A stretch of DNA of 64,000 nucleotides, from NCBI GenBank assembly GCA_017644425.1, contig JAEPLN010000001.1, positions 744,001-808,000 of the forward strand, read 5' to 3'. This DNA is from Prochlorococcus marinus CUG1433. GTDB taxonomy: Bacteria; Cyanobacteriota; Cyanobacteriia; PCC-6307; Cyanobiaceae. Positions 45,641 to 55,058 of the stretch are shown piece by piece. The notes below the pieces were generated by a model. It made no database searches, was not told where the DNA came from, and saw nothing but the letters and a program-made list of their open reading frames with translations. Made by a program: the position numbers and the translations under genes. Each line of letters starts with the position of its first letter. The first letter of the stretch is position 1.

Positions 45641-46609
45641 ATGGAAATAGCAAATGATATAACTTCTCTCGTAGGAAATACCCCATTAGTCAAATTAAAT
45701 CGGATCAGAGGGCATTTTAATTGTTATCCAGAAATAATTGCAAAACTTGAAAGCTTCAATCCATCAGCTTCCGTTAAAGATCGCATTGCTTATTCAATGT
45801 TATGTAAAGCTGAAGAAGAGAGATTAATAACGCCAGATAAAACAACATTAATTGAAGCGACAAGTGGAAATACTGGCATTGCATTAGCAATGGTTGCTGC
45901 AGCAAAGGGGTATAAATTGATATTAACAATGCCTGATACGATGAGTATTGAAAGAAGGGCTATGTTAAGAGCCTATGGAGCTGAATTACAGCTCACACCG
46001 GGAAAAGAAGGCATGAAAGGAGCTTTAGATTTAGCTAATGAGTTATCTAAAAGCATTGCCAATAGCTATCAATTTAATCAATTTGAAAACTTCGCTAATC
46101 CCGATATTCATGAAAGAACAACAGCTCAAGAAATATGGGCCCAATCCAATAATAATTTAGATGGACTTGTTACAGGAGTAGGCACAGGGGGGACAATCAC
46201 TGGATGCGCACGTTTTTTGAAAAAAGTTAATCCAAATTGCAAAATTTTTGCTGTGGAACCCAAAAAAAGCGCTGTAATTTCTGGAGAAAAGGCAGGATCT
46301 CATTCGATTCAAGGAATAGGTGCAGGTTTCGTGCCAAAAGTACTTAATACTAAATTAATTGATGAAATTATAAAAATAGATGACGATGAAGCATTTTATT
46401 ATGGGCGTTTATTAGCTCGATTAGAAGGTCTTTTATCTGGCATCAGCAGCGGAGCAGCTTTAGCAGCAACTATAAAAATTGGTAAAAGAAAAGAACTAAT
46501 GAATAAAAGATTAATAGTAATTCTTCCAAGTTTTGGTGAAAGATATTTATCAACAGCAATGTTTGAATCGAATACCTCTATTCAAGCCAGAAAAGACGGT
46601 TATCTTTAA
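45641..46609 (+). CDS. cysK: cysteine synthase A
   Basis: PLP-dependent O-acetylserine sulfhydrylase making cysteine from sulfide. The PLP lysine is Lys46 in PSASVKDRIA; the substrate loop TSGNTG is at residues 74-79; the GTGGTITGCARFLK phosphate-binding loop and SGISSGAA are conserved. The 322-residue length is typical. The J-domain protein gene follows 16 bases downstream. Confidence 0.95.
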   Translation: MEIANDITSLVGNTPLVKLNRIRGHFNCYPEIIAKLESFNPSASVKDRIAYSMLCKAEEERLITPDKTTLIEATSGNTGIALAMVAAAKGYKLILTMPDTMSIERRAMLRAYGAELQLTPGKEGMKGALDLANELSKSIANSYQFNQFENFANPDIHERTTAQEIWAQSNNNLDGLVTGVGTGGTITGCARFLKKVNPNCKIFAVEPKKSAVISGEKAGSHSIQGIGAGFVPKVLNTKLIDEIIKIDDDEAFYYGRLLARLEGLLSGISSGAALAATIKIGKRKELMNKRLIVILPSFGERYLSTAMFESNTSIQARKDGYL

Positions 46610-46625
46610 TCACCAATTTATAAAA

Positions 46626-47303
46626 ATGAAAAAAAATTTATATGAAGAATTAGGGCTTAAAAAAAATGCAACCAAAAGTGAAATTAAATCTTCATATCGT
46701 TCCTTAGTTAAGCAACATCATCCAGATGCAGGTGGAGAAAAAGAACGATTTCTTGCCATACAAAATGCCTGGGAGACCTTAAACGACCCAATAAAAAAAG
46801 AACAATATGATAGAAATTCTTTTTCTTCCAATTCATCATTTAATTCTTTAGATGATAACTGGGAGGAAAAAGTTAATTCAAAAAAATATAATTCGTCAAT
46901 TAAAGATAAAGAAGTTGAAATATGGATTAAAGAAATTTACACGCCAATCAATAGATTAATTAGCCAAGTAATTAAACCTTTGAATAACGAAATAAAAGAA
47001 CTATCTGCGGATCCATATGATGACCAACTAATGGAAAATTTTTGCAACTACATAAATATTTCGCAAACTAAGATTGAAAAAGTTGAAAAAATTTATAACA
47101 AAAGATTAATTCCAAAATCTATTTCAGCTTTAGGCCTCGATCTATATCATTGTTTTTCACAAGTAAAAGATGCTTTATCTGAATTTGATAGATATACCCA
47201 AGGATACGTAGATGATTACTTATTTGATGGTAGAGAAATGATTAAAGAAGCAAAAAGAATCCAATCAAAGATGTCTTTAGAAAAAAAAAATAAAAACTTT
47301 TAA
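46626..47303 (+). CDS. J-domain protein
   Basis: DnaK co-chaperone-like protein of 225 residues. The N-terminal J domain (residues 1-62) has LYEELGLKKNATKSEIKSSY and the HPD motif in KQHHPDAGG. There is no Gly/Phe-rich or zinc-finger region, so it is a class III J protein with a private C-terminal helical domain of unknown partner. The ATG at 46626 is chosen because the J domain starts there; the in-frame extension overlaps cysK. Confidence 0.87.
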   Translation: MKKNLYEELGLKKNATKSEIKSSYRSLVKQHHPDAGGEKERFLAIQNAWETLNDPIKKEQYDRNSFSSNSSFNSLDDNWEEKVNSKKYNSSIKDKEVEIWIKEIYTPINRLISQVIKPLNNEIKELSADPYDDQLMENFCNYINISQTKIEKVEKIYNKRLIPKSISALGLDLYHCFSQVKDALSEFDRYTQGYVDDYLFDGREMIKEAKRIQSKMSLEKKNKNF

Positions 47304-47328
47304 AAATAAAGATTTCTTAAAATAAAAT

Positions 47329-47565
47329 CTATTGAACGTATTCTTTAAGTTGGTCTAATTTCAACCACACATCTGGAACAGGTCTGCTCCATCTAACTTG
47401 AGCATATTCGTCTTTAACGGCAAGAATCTCTCCAGGACCTTCAAAGACATAATTAGGTAAATCATAATCACTAGCTAACGCTTCTATACTTTTAAAATAA
47501 TTATCTTTATCGACAAAAACTAAGCTACCTTTCTTGAGAGGTTTCTTTTGAATAGAATCTGTCAT
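47329..47565 (-). CDS. ndhO: NAD(P)H-quinone oxidoreductase subunit O (NdhO)
   Basis: Small peripheral subunit specific to photosynthetic NDH-1, 78 residues. LKKGSLVFVDKDNYFKSIEA and the C-terminal PGEILAVKDEYAQVRWSRPVPDVWL-type block are diagnostic. NdhO is reported to influence NDH-1 stability and activity. It stands apart from the other ndh genes and converges with the J-domain gene with a 25-base gap. Confidence 0.93.
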   Translation of the reverse strand: MTDSIQKKPLKKGSLVFVDKDNYFKSIEALASDYDLPNYVFEGPGEILAVKDEYAQVRWSRPVPDVWLKLDQLKEYVQ

Positions 47566-47700
47566 GATAAAGTCAGCAAAGTTGTTTGAAATTTATTATA
47601 CGAAAAATTGTTTAATAAATATTTAAAAATTTGATAACGGAATAATAATTACAAACATAAAAAAAATTTTATAGCCTTAGTTAATAGATATTTAAAAAAT

Positions 47701-48627
47701 ATGCGTCTTTTATTACTCGGCTGCACTGGTTTTGTAGGTAGAGAATTAGTGCCAACACTACTCAATGAAAATCACGAGATATACATTGTAAGTAGAAGAC
47801 CTATAAGTAAATTACAACTTGATTTAGCTTTCAATAAATTTAAATTTTTTCAAATAAACTTATCCAAAGAACAAAACTGGAATAACGAAAATCTTCTAAA
47901 CATATTAAGAGAAACAGATGGAATTATTAATTTAATGGGAGAACCCATAGCAGAAAAAAAATGGACTTCAGCTCAAAAGCAAGAGATTGAAAATAGTCGT
48001 ATTAACACCACAAAATTTATGATGAAGACTCTTAAAAATTTTAAAATAAATCCAAAAGTCATTATTAATGGATCAGCAATAGGTTATTACGGCACAAGTT
48101 TATCTGATGAATTCACTGAAAATAGTATTGGAGGAAGTGACTTTCTAGCTAATCTTTGCAAAGAATGGGAAGCGGTAGCTTTTGAAAAACCATTTTTCTC
48201 AAGATTAGTAATTTTTAGAATTGGAATTGTTATAGAGGCAGATGGAGGAGCGTTAGGGAAAATGCTCCCTATTTTTAAAGTTGGATTAGGTGGACCAATT
48301 GGAGATGGAATGCAATGGATGAGTTGGATTCATAGAAGGGATTTATGTGCATTAATAGCTCAAGCATTGGTTGATAAAAAGTACTCGGGAGTAATTAATG
48401 CTGTTGCACCAAAGCCAGTACTAATGAAGGACTTTTCTCAGACTTTAGGAAAATGTCTAAATAGGCCTAATTTACTTCCAGTGCCCGGAGCAGTTCTAAA
48501 AATATTGTTGGGAGATGGAGCAAAAGTTGTATTAGAGGGACAAAAAGTAAAAAGCAATAAACTCAAAAATTATAATTTCAAATATCCTCTTCTCGAGAAA
48601 GCAATTTACGCTTCCACCAAGAAGTAA
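47701..48627 (+). CDS. TIGR01777-family epimerase (SDR superfamily)
   Basis: A 308-residue atypical short-chain dehydrogenase. The NAD(P)-binding GCTGFVGRELV is at the N-terminus, followed by IINLMGEPIAEKKW, NGSAIGYYG and FRIGIVIEADGGALGKMLPIF, all typical of the TIGR01777 (SulA-like, DUF1731) group. Its role is not established; in plants a relative affects chloroplast division. It overlaps the convergent small membrane protein gene by 50 bases. Confidence 0.9.
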   Translation: MRLLLLGCTGFVGRELVPTLLNENHEIYIVSRRPISKLQLDLAFNKFKFFQINLSKEQNWNNENLLNILRETDGIINLMGEPIAEKKWTSAQKQEIENSRINTTKFMMKTLKNFKINPKVIINGSAIGYYGTSLSDEFTENSIGGSDFLANLCKEWEAVAFEKPFFSRLVIFRIGIVIEADGGALGKMLPIFKVGLGGPIGDGMQWMSWIHRRDLCALIAQALVDKKYSGVINAVAPKPVLMKDFSQTLGKCLNRPNLLPVPGAVLKILLGDGAKVVLEGQKVKSNKLKNYNFKYPLLEKAIYASTKK

Positions 48628-48847
48628 AACCATTCACTAAGGCCCCAACAATAAGAATTGTTATCAATGGGACTATAAGAGGATTCCAAACTCTTTGAAT
48701 AAAATTAATAAAAATGAATATCCCATTTAATTGCATGATGATTGCAAATATAAAAAATATTGCAAAAAAAATTACAATAAATAAATTAATCAATAACAAA
48801 TTATCGATTAATTGTTTTATGTTATTTGGATTATTTTCGTTAGTCAT
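48578..48847 (-). CDS. small two-span membrane protein (89 aa)
   Basis: Two hydrophobic helices are clear: LLLINLFIVIFFAIFFIFAI (about 17-36) and NPLIVPLITILIVGALVNGF (about 55-74), followed by a basic tail WWKRKLLSREED. No family recognised. It overlaps the upstream LpxB-related gene by eight bases, implying translational coupling, and overlaps the 3' end of the epimerase gene on the other strand by 50 bases; the coupling supports that it is real. Confidence 0.65.
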   Translation of the reverse strand: MTNENNPNNIKQLIDNLLLINLFIVIFFAIFFIFAIIMQLNGIFIFINFIQRVWNPLIVPLITILIVGALVNGFTSWWKRKLLSREEDI

Positions 48848-50042
48848 TTTTCATGACAATTTTCATATCATCAACCATCTTAATACAAGCTTTATCTTCA
48901 CCTAGTCTTTTTTTTGCATTTTCATTACATGAGATCAAAAACTTTTTATTTAGTTTTATTAGGTATATAACTTTAATGATCAATCTAATTGTCTGATTTA
49001 TTTGATCATTCTTATTTTTATAATTACTAGCGCAAAAAACATATTTTCCAAGCAATCTTCTTTGCGCTTCTGCAAAAGATTTTGTAAACTGTGGACCTTT
49101 ACCCTCAATCTGAATAACTGGTTTTCCTAATCCAATAGCTTGCTCTGTTGCTGTTCCTGCCATGCTGATACAGCATTTACTTTTCAATAATATTTTGTCA
49201 AAATTATTCCAATATATATTCACTTCTAAAGATTGATATTGAAATTTCAAGAAAAACTTATTTTGCATTTTTTCTATGTGTACCCACTTTCTTTTTTGAA
49301 ATATCTCCTTTATTTTTGATAAAGATAAAGCATTAACTATTGCAAAATTAAATTCAGTTTTTTGAAAATATTTTAAATCTGACATTGCCTCTATTACCTC
49401 TAAAATTAAAACAAAATTCTCTAAAATTTCGGGGAATCTACTTCCTGGAAATAATCCAATACTAAATTCAGATTTTTCTATTTCTTTATCTCTTATAAAA
49501 AACTGATCCATAAATGGATTACCTAAAAAAGAGACTGTCTTTTTTAATTGCAAAGTTAAATCATTGGCTGTAAGAGAATCTCTTGCATATATTCTTATTG
49601 CCTTTTTTGAGAGCAAGAAAAATTTAGACGGCCATGGTAATTTTAATTTACCTTCATAATGACTGGAATAAGCAACTAGATATGTAAAAAAATATTTCTT
49701 ACAAACCCACGCAAAAAAAACTGGCACAATATCACCAACTACAAAAAAATAATCATATTTTTTTCTTATTTTATAAGTTAAATACAATTTTTTGAGAAGA
49801 TAAAATACTTCTCCTCCAAATATCTCAGTTAGTCTTCCCTTAAGCGAATTATAGCCAATTCCTCCAGTACTAAATTCTTCAGTTTTTCCGATAATCTTAA
49901 TTTTTTCTTTTGAATAATGAATTCCTTTCCCAACAATTGGCAAAGCGTTAACAGAATAACCATTTTTTACAAATTGTTTAGCTATTAAACTGCCAGATAG
50001 ATCTTCTCCATGCCCATTACTTAATATTAAAATTTTAGACAA
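48840..50042 (-). CDS. lipid-A-disaccharide synthase-related glycosyltransferase
   Basis: A 400-residue GT-B-like protein related to LpxB. It has ILILSNGHGEDLSGSLIAKQF at the N-terminus, VGDIVPVFFAWVCKK in the first lobe and the donor-lobe blocks IGLFPGSRFPEIL and SMAGTATEQAIGLGKPVIQIEG. This resembles the TIGR03492 group of cyanobacteria, distinct from true LpxB. The reaction is unknown; an envelope glycolipid is a reasonable guess. It overlaps the small membrane protein by eight bases and follows the TPR gene by one base. Confidence 0.83.
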   Translation of the reverse strand: MSKILILSNGHGEDLSGSLIAKQFVKNGYSVNALPIVGKGIHYSKEKIKIIGKTEEFSTGGIGYNSLKGRLTEIFGGEVFYLLKKLYLTYKIRKKYDYFFVVGDIVPVFFAWVCKKYFFTYLVAYSSHYEGKLKLPWPSKFFLLSKKAIRIYARDSLTANDLTLQLKKTVSFLGNPFMDQFFIRDKEIEKSEFSIGLFPGSRFPEILENFVLILEVIEAMSDLKYFQKTEFNFAIVNALSLSKIKEIFQKRKWVHIEKMQNKFFLKFQYQSLEVNIYWNNFDKILLKSKCCISMAGTATEQAIGLGKPVIQIEGKGPQFTKSFAEAQRRLLGKYVFCASNYKNKNDQINQTIRLIIKVIYLIKLNKKFLISCNENAKKRLGEDKACIKMVDDMKIVMKND

Positions 50043-50043
50043 T

Positions 50044-50472
50044 TTAAAATTCCAGCCATTTTTTAACTTTGCTTAACTCAGGCCAATCTGGATATCTACT
50101 TAATCCATCTTCAACGGATTCTTTCAACTCACTTTTAACATCTGGCATCATCATAGACATTTTTTTTATTAACTCAATATGATCCCTAACACCTTTATTA
50201 TTTGTAGCCAAAAGAGCTAAAGACAAATTCATTCTTGCTTGTGGATCTTGCTGATTTAATCGCACAGCTTGTCTAGCAGCTGCCAAAGCTTCTTCATTAT
50301 TTTTCAAAAGTAATTGAAGCCATGATAAACAAGTCCAGGCAGCAAAATGATTTGGAATTTGCTGTATGATTTTTTGAAATTCTTGCACGATTGGGATTAA
50401 ATCTTGCCCTGCTTTGTATCTTGATAAAGCTGCATTAAAATCCTCTTCGATGGGATTAATTTCGTTATTCAT
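50044..50472 (-). CDS. TPR-repeat protein (142 aa)
   Basis: A soluble 142-residue helical protein with two or three TPR-like repeats: DFNAALSRYKAGQDLIPIVQ, NHFAAWTCLSWLQLLLKNNE and AARQAVRLNQQDPQARMNLS. No catalytic motif. It sits between the IscA-like gene (six-base gap) and the LpxB-related gene (one-base gap) on the same strand, so these are probably cotranscribed. Partner unknown. Confidence 0.82.
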   Translation of the reverse strand: MNNEINPIEEDFNAALSRYKAGQDLIPIVQEFQKIIQQIPNHFAAWTCLSWLQLLLKNNEEALAAARQAVRLNQQDPQARMNLSLALLATNNKGVRDHIELIKKMSMMMPDVKSELKESVEDGLSRYPDWPELSKVKKWLEF

Positions 50473-50478
50473 TATTTA

Positions 50479-50871
50479 TTAAACCGCAAAGGAGCTTCCA
50501 CAACCGCAAGTTTGAGAAGCATTTGGATTTACAAAATTAAAGCCACCACCAATTAATTCCTTACTAAAATCTAATTGCATTCCATAAATATATAAGAGAC
50601 TTTTAGGATCACATACTACTTGAAAGCTTTGATCAGCTTTTAATGAATAATCATAAACTTTATCATCGTGATTTATTTCATTAGTTCCTATAAAATCCAT
50701 CGTATAACTCATCCCACTACAACCACCTGATCTTACCCCTACCCTTAGTGCTTTTTTATTACTTTGGTCCTTCAATAAATTTGAAATTTGTTCTATAGCA
50801 TCATTTGTAATTAAAATACCTTTGCCATCATCAGAATTTTTAATTTCCTGTTTAACTTCTACATTTTCCAT
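50479..50871 (-). CDS. A-type iron-sulfur carrier (IscA/SufA/ErpA family)
   Basis: A 130-residue HesB/IscA-like protein that delivers or holds Fe-S clusters. The three conserved cysteines are Cys51 in RSGGCSGMSY and Cys122 and Cys124 in TCGCGSSF. About 17 N-terminal residues precede the fold. I use the ATG at 50871; a TTG two codons earlier is possible. Fe-S supply is important for the NDH-1 and Ycf34 proteins encoded here, but there is no direct link. Confidence 0.92.
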   Translation of the reverse strand: MENVEVKQEIKNSDDGKGILITNDAIEQISNLLKDQSNKKALRVGVRSGGCSGMSYTMDFIGTNEINHDDKVYDYSLKADQSFQVVCDPKSLLYIYGMQLDFSKELIGGGFNFVNPNASQTCGCGSSFAV

Positions 50872-50971
50872 AAACAAAGGGATTTCTACTATTTATAATA
50901 TAAAAACTTTATCGATAGGATGCATATTACAAACATTATCCAAGCTTGATTTGTTATAATTTTAAGAAAAA

Positions 50972-52426
50972 GTGAAAATTGCAATAGTTGGTTCTGGATT
51001 AGCTGGTCTTACAGCAGCAGTCAATTTAGTTGATGAAGGCCACGAAGTAGAAATTTACGAGAGCAGGTCATTTTGGGGAGGTAAAGTCGGAAGTTGGGAA
51101 GATAAAGATGGAAACCACATAGAAATGGGTTTACATGTATTTTTTTACAATTATGCGAATCTCTTTAAATTAATGAAAAAAGTGGGAGCCTTAGACAATT
51201 TACTCCCGAAAGATCATACTCATCTATTTATCAATAATGGTGGTGATTTAAAATCTTTAGACTTCAGATTCCCTTTAGGTGCTCCATTTAATGGACTAAA
51301 AGCTTTTTTTACCACCGAACAACTTACTTGGGTAGATAAGTTTAGAAATGCCTTAGCTTTAGGGACAAGCCCAATAGTTAGAGGATTGATAGACTATGAA
51401 GGTGCAATGAAAATAATTAGAGATCTAGATAAAATTAGTTTTAAAGAGTGGTTTTTAAACCATGGTGGAAGTGAAAAAAGCTTAGAAAGAATGTGGGACC
51501 CTATCGCATATGCTTTAGGTTTTATTAATTGCAAAGACATTTCAGCAAGATGCATGCTAACTATATTTATGATGTTTGCTTCAAAAACAGAAGCCTCAAA
51601 ACTTAACCTTTTAAAAGGTTCTCCGCATAAGTGGTTAACACAACCTATTGTCGACTACATCATAAGCAAAGGTGCAAAAATCCATCTTAACCATAAGGTA
51701 GAGGAAATCATTTATGAACAGGAATCTTCCTCTTATTCAGTAAATCAATTAAAAATATCTTCTCCTGAAGGAATTAAGGCAGTCTTTGCAGATAAATTTC
51801 TAGCTGCATGTGATGTTCCTGGAATAAAAAAAATAATTCCAAAAGAATGGTATCAATTTAAAGAATTTGAAGGATTAAAAAAACTTAGAGCTGTAGCTGT
51901 TGCCACAATCCAATTAAGATATGACGGTTGGGTTACTGAATTACAAAAAAATAATACTGGAAACGAACCAATTGGTCTAGATAACCTTCTTTATTCTGCT
52001 GATGCCTCTTTCAGTTGTTTTGCTGATTTAGCACTAGCAAGTCCAGCAGACTATAGAAAAAAAGATATGGGATCGCTTCTCCAATGTGTTTTAACTCCTG
52101 GCGATAGATGGATGGGAAGATCCACAGAAAGAATTACAAAAGAAATAGATAAAGAGGTGCGCCGTCTATTCCCATCCTCAAAAAACCTTAAATTGCTTTG
52201 GAGTAACGTGGTACAAATTCCACAATCACTCTACAGAGAAGCTCCCGGTATGGAACCTTTCAGACCCGACCAAAAAACATCAATATCTAATTTCTTTATG
52301 GCTGGTAGTTATACAAAACAAGATTATATAGACTCTATGGAGGGAGCTACAATGAGTGGTCATTTAGCTGCTGCCGCAATTTTAGAGAAGAAAGCCGAAT
52401 TAGCAAAAAATCTTGCAGTAAGTTAA
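50972..52426 (+). CDS. crtQ: zeta-carotene desaturase (plant type)
   Basis: FAD enzyme that converts zeta-carotene to lycopene isomers. The GTG start gives [20 protein letters not shown] as the dinucleotide-binding motif, then [16 protein letters not shown], and the C-terminal [20 protein letters not shown]. The 484 residues and a clear relation to CrtP (16875-18275) place it as CrtQ/ZDS. The SRPBCC gene starts four bases after its stop, an arrangement that suggests cotranscription. Confidence 0.95.
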   Translation: MKIAIVGSGLAGLTAAVNLVDEGHEVEIYESRSFWGGKVGSWEDKDGNHIEMGLHVFFYNYANLFKLMKKVGALDNLLPKDHTHLFINNGGDLKSLDFRFPLGAPFNGLKAFFTTEQLTWVDKFRNALALGTSPIVRGLIDYEGAMKIIRDLDKISFKEWFLNHGGSEKSLERMWDPIAYALGFINCKDISARCMLTIFMMFASKTEASKLNLLKGSPHKWLTQPIVDYIISKGAKIHLNHKVEEIIYEQESSSYSVNQLKISSPEGIKAVFADKFLAACDVPGIKKIIPKEWYQFKEFEGLKKLRAVAVATIQLRYDGWVTELQKNNTGNEPIGLDNLLYSADASFSCFADLALASPADYRKKDMGSLLQCVLTPGDRWMGRSTERITKEIDKEVRRLFPSSKNLKLLWSNVVQIPQSLYREAPGMEPFRPDQKTSISNFFMAGSYTKQDYIDSMEGATMSGHLAAAAILEKKAELAKNLAVS

Positions 52427-52429
52427 TTC

Positions 52430-52900
52430 ATGGGTACTTGGCTAAAACATAACGTAATAACAGTTGTTAATGCGCCTCTTGAAAATGTATGGGATACATG
52501 GAGCGATTTAGACTCAATGTCACTTTGGATGAGCTGGATTGAATCTGTAAAAACAGTTAACGAAGAGACTAATACGTTACCAGATTTAACAGAATGGACT
52601 TTAGCTGCAAATGGCTTTAGGTTTAAATGGAAAGCTCAAATTACAGAAAGGGTTGAAAAAAGCAAACTTAAATGGAAATCAATAGGAGGTTTACCAACTG
52701 AAGGATCAGTAGTTTTCGAAAGTAAAACTGATCAAATCACAGCAGTCAATTTAGCCATAACTTATGAACTACCAAAAATGATTGCTCGGTTTATGGAAGA
52801 AAATATTTTAGGCAAAATGGTTACAAACGAATTACAGGCCAATATTGATAGGTTCAAAGATTTAGTTGAAAAGAACTATACAAAAAATTTTTCTAACTAA
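52430..52900 (+). CDS. SRPBCC (START-like) family protein
   Basis: A 156-residue START-like hydrophobic-pocket protein: KHNVITVVNAPLENVWDTWS, PDLTEWTLAANGFRFKWKAQ and a long C-terminal helix (MVTNELQANIDRFKDLVE). Such proteins bind hydrophobic ligands and are often labelled cyclase/dehydrase. Tight coupling to crtQ makes carotenoid binding or delivery a fair guess, but no sequence feature proves it. The 3' end overlaps hemD by eight bases. Confidence 0.82.
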   Translation: MGTWLKHNVITVVNAPLENVWDTWSDLDSMSLWMSWIESVKTVNEETNTLPDLTEWTLAANGFRFKWKAQITERVEKSKLKWKSIGGLPTEGSVVFESKTDQITAVNLAITYELPKMIARFMEENILGKMVTNELQANIDRFKDLVEKNYTKNFSN

Positions 52901-53690
52901 AAATATTAATTGCTACATCTAGTAGTCCTTCAAAAGTATATTTTTGTGACTGACTATCAACTCTTCCAAAAATCTTGTTACATATTTTTGTTGTCTGAGG
53001 TCCAATAGTTAATAACTTAATTTGATCAAAATATTCTAACCATTGTTTACCAAGTTTTTTTTCTAGTAAAAAAGCAGCATTTACTACGGTTTTACCGCTT
53101 GAGAAAATAATTGCATCAACTTTTCGATTAGAAATAATATCAATTGTTTCTTCCGGAATTGATTCAGGACATCTAGTTTCATATGCAGCAACCTCAAATA
53201 CACGAGAACCAGCCTTTCTAAATTGATCTGCAATTAAATCCCTACCACCTGTTTGAACTCTTGGTACAAAAACTCGAAGTCCATAACCAGATACTGGAAA
53301 ATTATCAATTAAACTTTCAGCAACAAATTCTGGAGGTATGAAATCGGCTTTTATCCCAAAATCATCAAGAGTTTTTGAGGTTTTTTCTCCGACTACGGCG
53401 ATTTTTGTTTTTTTAGAACATTCTTTTAATGAACTATTAAACTTTCTAAGTCTTTTATCCACAAATTTGATCCCATTACTACTGGAAAAAATAATCCAAT
53501 GAAAATCATTTATTTGATTTAATGCTTCGTCAAGAGGATTTAAATCATCGGGATCACCAATACTTATTGCAGGCAAATCAAATACATTAGCGCCCTTGCT
53601 TGTGAATATCTTTTTTATATCCAATATCCCTTCTTTTGATCGAGTAATAATTATATTTCTTTGATCAAGAGGTAGATCAACTTTTGGCAT
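52893..53690 (-). CDS. hemD: uroporphyrinogen-III synthase
   Basis: Closes hydroxymethylbilane to uroporphyrinogen III for haem, chlorophyll and cobalamin. The family is poorly conserved, but the two-domain plan is visible: NIIITRSKEGILDIKKIF and WIIFSSSNGIKFVDKRL, then VDAIIFSSGKTVVNAAFLL and LLTIGPQTTKIC. I choose the ATG at 53690 (MPKVDLPLDQRN), 265 residues; an upstream start at 53705 would deepen the overlap with rbfA. Confidence 0.88.
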   Translation of the reverse strand: MPKVDLPLDQRNIIITRSKEGILDIKKIFTSKGANVFDLPAISIGDPDDLNPLDEALNQINDFHWIIFSSSNGIKFVDKRLRKFNSSLKECSKKTKIAVVGEKTSKTLDDFGIKADFIPPEFVAESLIDNFPVSGYGLRVFVPRVQTGGRDLIADQFRKAGSRVFEVAAYETRCPESIPEETIDIISNRKVDAIIFSSGKTVVNAAFLLEKKLGKQWLEYFDQIKLLTIGPQTTKICNKIFGRVDSQSQKYTFEGLLDVAINIFS

Positions 53691-54069
53691 CCTTACCCTC
53701 AACATTATTATTTTGATTTTTATTTTTTAATTCATCGAGAAGTTTCAAGACTGATAATCCTTTATCAAGAACAACATCGTCTTTAAAAATTATCTCTGGA
53801 ACTCTTCTCATCTCAATTCTTTTTCCTAAACTATGCCTTATAGAGCTTTTAGCAGTATTCAAGTTTTCCACAATCTCTTTCCTCACTTTCTCTTTTGCAG
53901 TTGAAGTTATGTAAATTTTACAGTGTTGCAAATCACCTGATAAATCAATCTTAGAAATATTGATGAAATGATCTCTAATAAGATCATTTTCTAAATCATT
54001 CTGCAAAATAAGTGTTATTTCTTTCTTCAAAAGAGAAGAAACTTTTGCAATACGGTAATTATTTGGCAT
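53677..54069 (-). CDS. rbfA: ribosome-binding factor A
   Basis: KH-like factor for 30S subunit maturation, especially 16S 5' end processing and cold growth. The 130 residues include RIAKVSSLLKKEITLILQN, a central HCKIYITST strand and the C-terminal RRVPEIIFKDDVVLDKGLSV, all typical of RbfA. It begins at the stop of the DUF751-like gene (one shared base) and overlaps hemD by 14 bases, so the three appear coupled. Confidence 0.93.
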   Translation of the reverse strand: MPNNYRIAKVSSLLKKEITLILQNDLENDLIRDHFINISKIDLSGDLQHCKIYITSTAKEKVRKEIVENLNTAKSSIRHSLGKRIEMRRVPEIIFKDDVVLDKGLSVLKLLDELKNKNQNNNVEGKDAKS

Positions 54070-54278
54070 TATGGTTGTAAATTTATTGGGTTTGTCATCG
54101 CTTGCAAGACAAAATAAACAGTTATGAAAGCACTTAAGACAGAAGATATCAAACCTACTATTGTGAGTGGATTTGATCTATTCTTGAATAAAGGTTCAAG
54201 CAAAGCAACAAGTCCACCAACAATGATAGATATCAAATACTTTGGATATCTCGCAACATTAGAGAAAAATTCGCCCAT
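54069..54278 (-). CDS. DUF751-like small membrane protein
   Basis: A 69-residue protein: MGEFFSNVARYPKYLISIIVG leads into a first transmembrane helix (about 13-30), and a second spans about 41-63. This is the DUF751 type of cyanobacteria and plastids (Ycf33-like in size), function unknown. The ATG at 54278 has GGAG eight bases upstream; a GTG three codons earlier is less likely. It overlaps rbfA by one base. Confidence 0.82.
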   Translation of the reverse strand: MGEFFSNVARYPKYLISIIVGGLVALLEPLFKNRSNPLTIVGLISSVLSAFITVYFVLQAMTNPINLQP

Positions 54279-54332
54279 CAGCTCCACAAATAGATTACTT
54301 TTTTAGCTAAGTTTTAACAAACATTAAACAGC

Positions 54333-55058
54333 ATGATTACATTATATCAATTTAGGCATAGTGCTTTTTGTTTAAAAACAAGAATGGCGCTTCATGCAAA
54401 AAAACTACAATATCGAGTTGAAGAAGTAACACCTGGAATAGGCCAATTTGAAATTTTTAAAATATCAGGTCAAAAACAAGTGCCTGTAATAGTCGATAGT
54501 AATGATCAAGTTATTAATGACTCTTCAACTATTTGCGAATACATAGATAAAAAAAATGAAAACAATCCACTCTTTCCTGAGAATCCAATATTATTTGCAC
54601 AATGCAAACTAATTGAAGACTGGGCAGATACTACAATGGCTACAACTTGTAGAAAAGCTTTAATAAAATCTGCAATAGAAAATCCACGGCTAAGAACTGC
54701 ATTACTTCCAGATGAAATACCTTCTTCAGTTAAAAGTATTGTTGATAAATTACCTTTTGAAAATCTTAGTAAAATTTCTAATGTAGTTTTGTCTTCTAAA
54801 GATAATTTAGAACTCCAAAAATTGCTGGAAGCTTTATCAAAATCCTTGATCAACAAGAAATATTTAGTTGGAGATAGTTTATCAATTGCAGATATTTCAA
54901 TTGCTGCTCAATTATCCCTTCTTAAATTTCCAAAGTCTGCAGGACCAATTCTTTCAGGAGAGGGGAGCCAAGAATACATAAACAACCCTTATTTAGAAAA
55001 TCTTTTCATTTGGAGAAACAACTTAGAAGAATATCTTTTTAGTGCTAACTCTCAATAA
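54333..55058 (+). CDS. glutathione S-transferase-like protein
   Basis: A 241-residue GST-fold protein. The N-terminal thioredoxin-like domain has ITLYQFRHSAFCLKTRMAL, the cis-Pro element KQVPVIVD and the glutathione-binding NDSSTICEYID; an all-helical C-terminal domain follows, with LVGDSLSIADISIAAQLS as its N-capping box. The Cys in SAFCLK suggests an omega- or dehydroascorbate-reductase-like class. Its 3' end overlaps the DUF6816-like gene by 14 bases. Confidence 0.87.
   Translation: MITLYQFRHSAFCLKTRMALHAKKLQYRVEEVTPGIGQFEIFKISGQKQVPVIVDSNDQVINDSSTICEYIDKKNENNPLFPENPILFAQCKLIEDWADTTMATTCRKALIKSAIENPRLRTALLPDEIPSSVKSIVDKLPFENLSKISNVVLSSKDNLELQKLLEALSKSLINKKYLVGDSLSIADISIAAQLSLLKFPKSAGPILSGEGSQEYINNPYLENLFIWRNNLEEYLFSANSQ

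Noticed and set aside
46533-46625. In-frame extension of the J-domain gene into cysK
   Set aside because: The J domain starts at the ATG at 46626; the extension only mirrors cysK in another frame.
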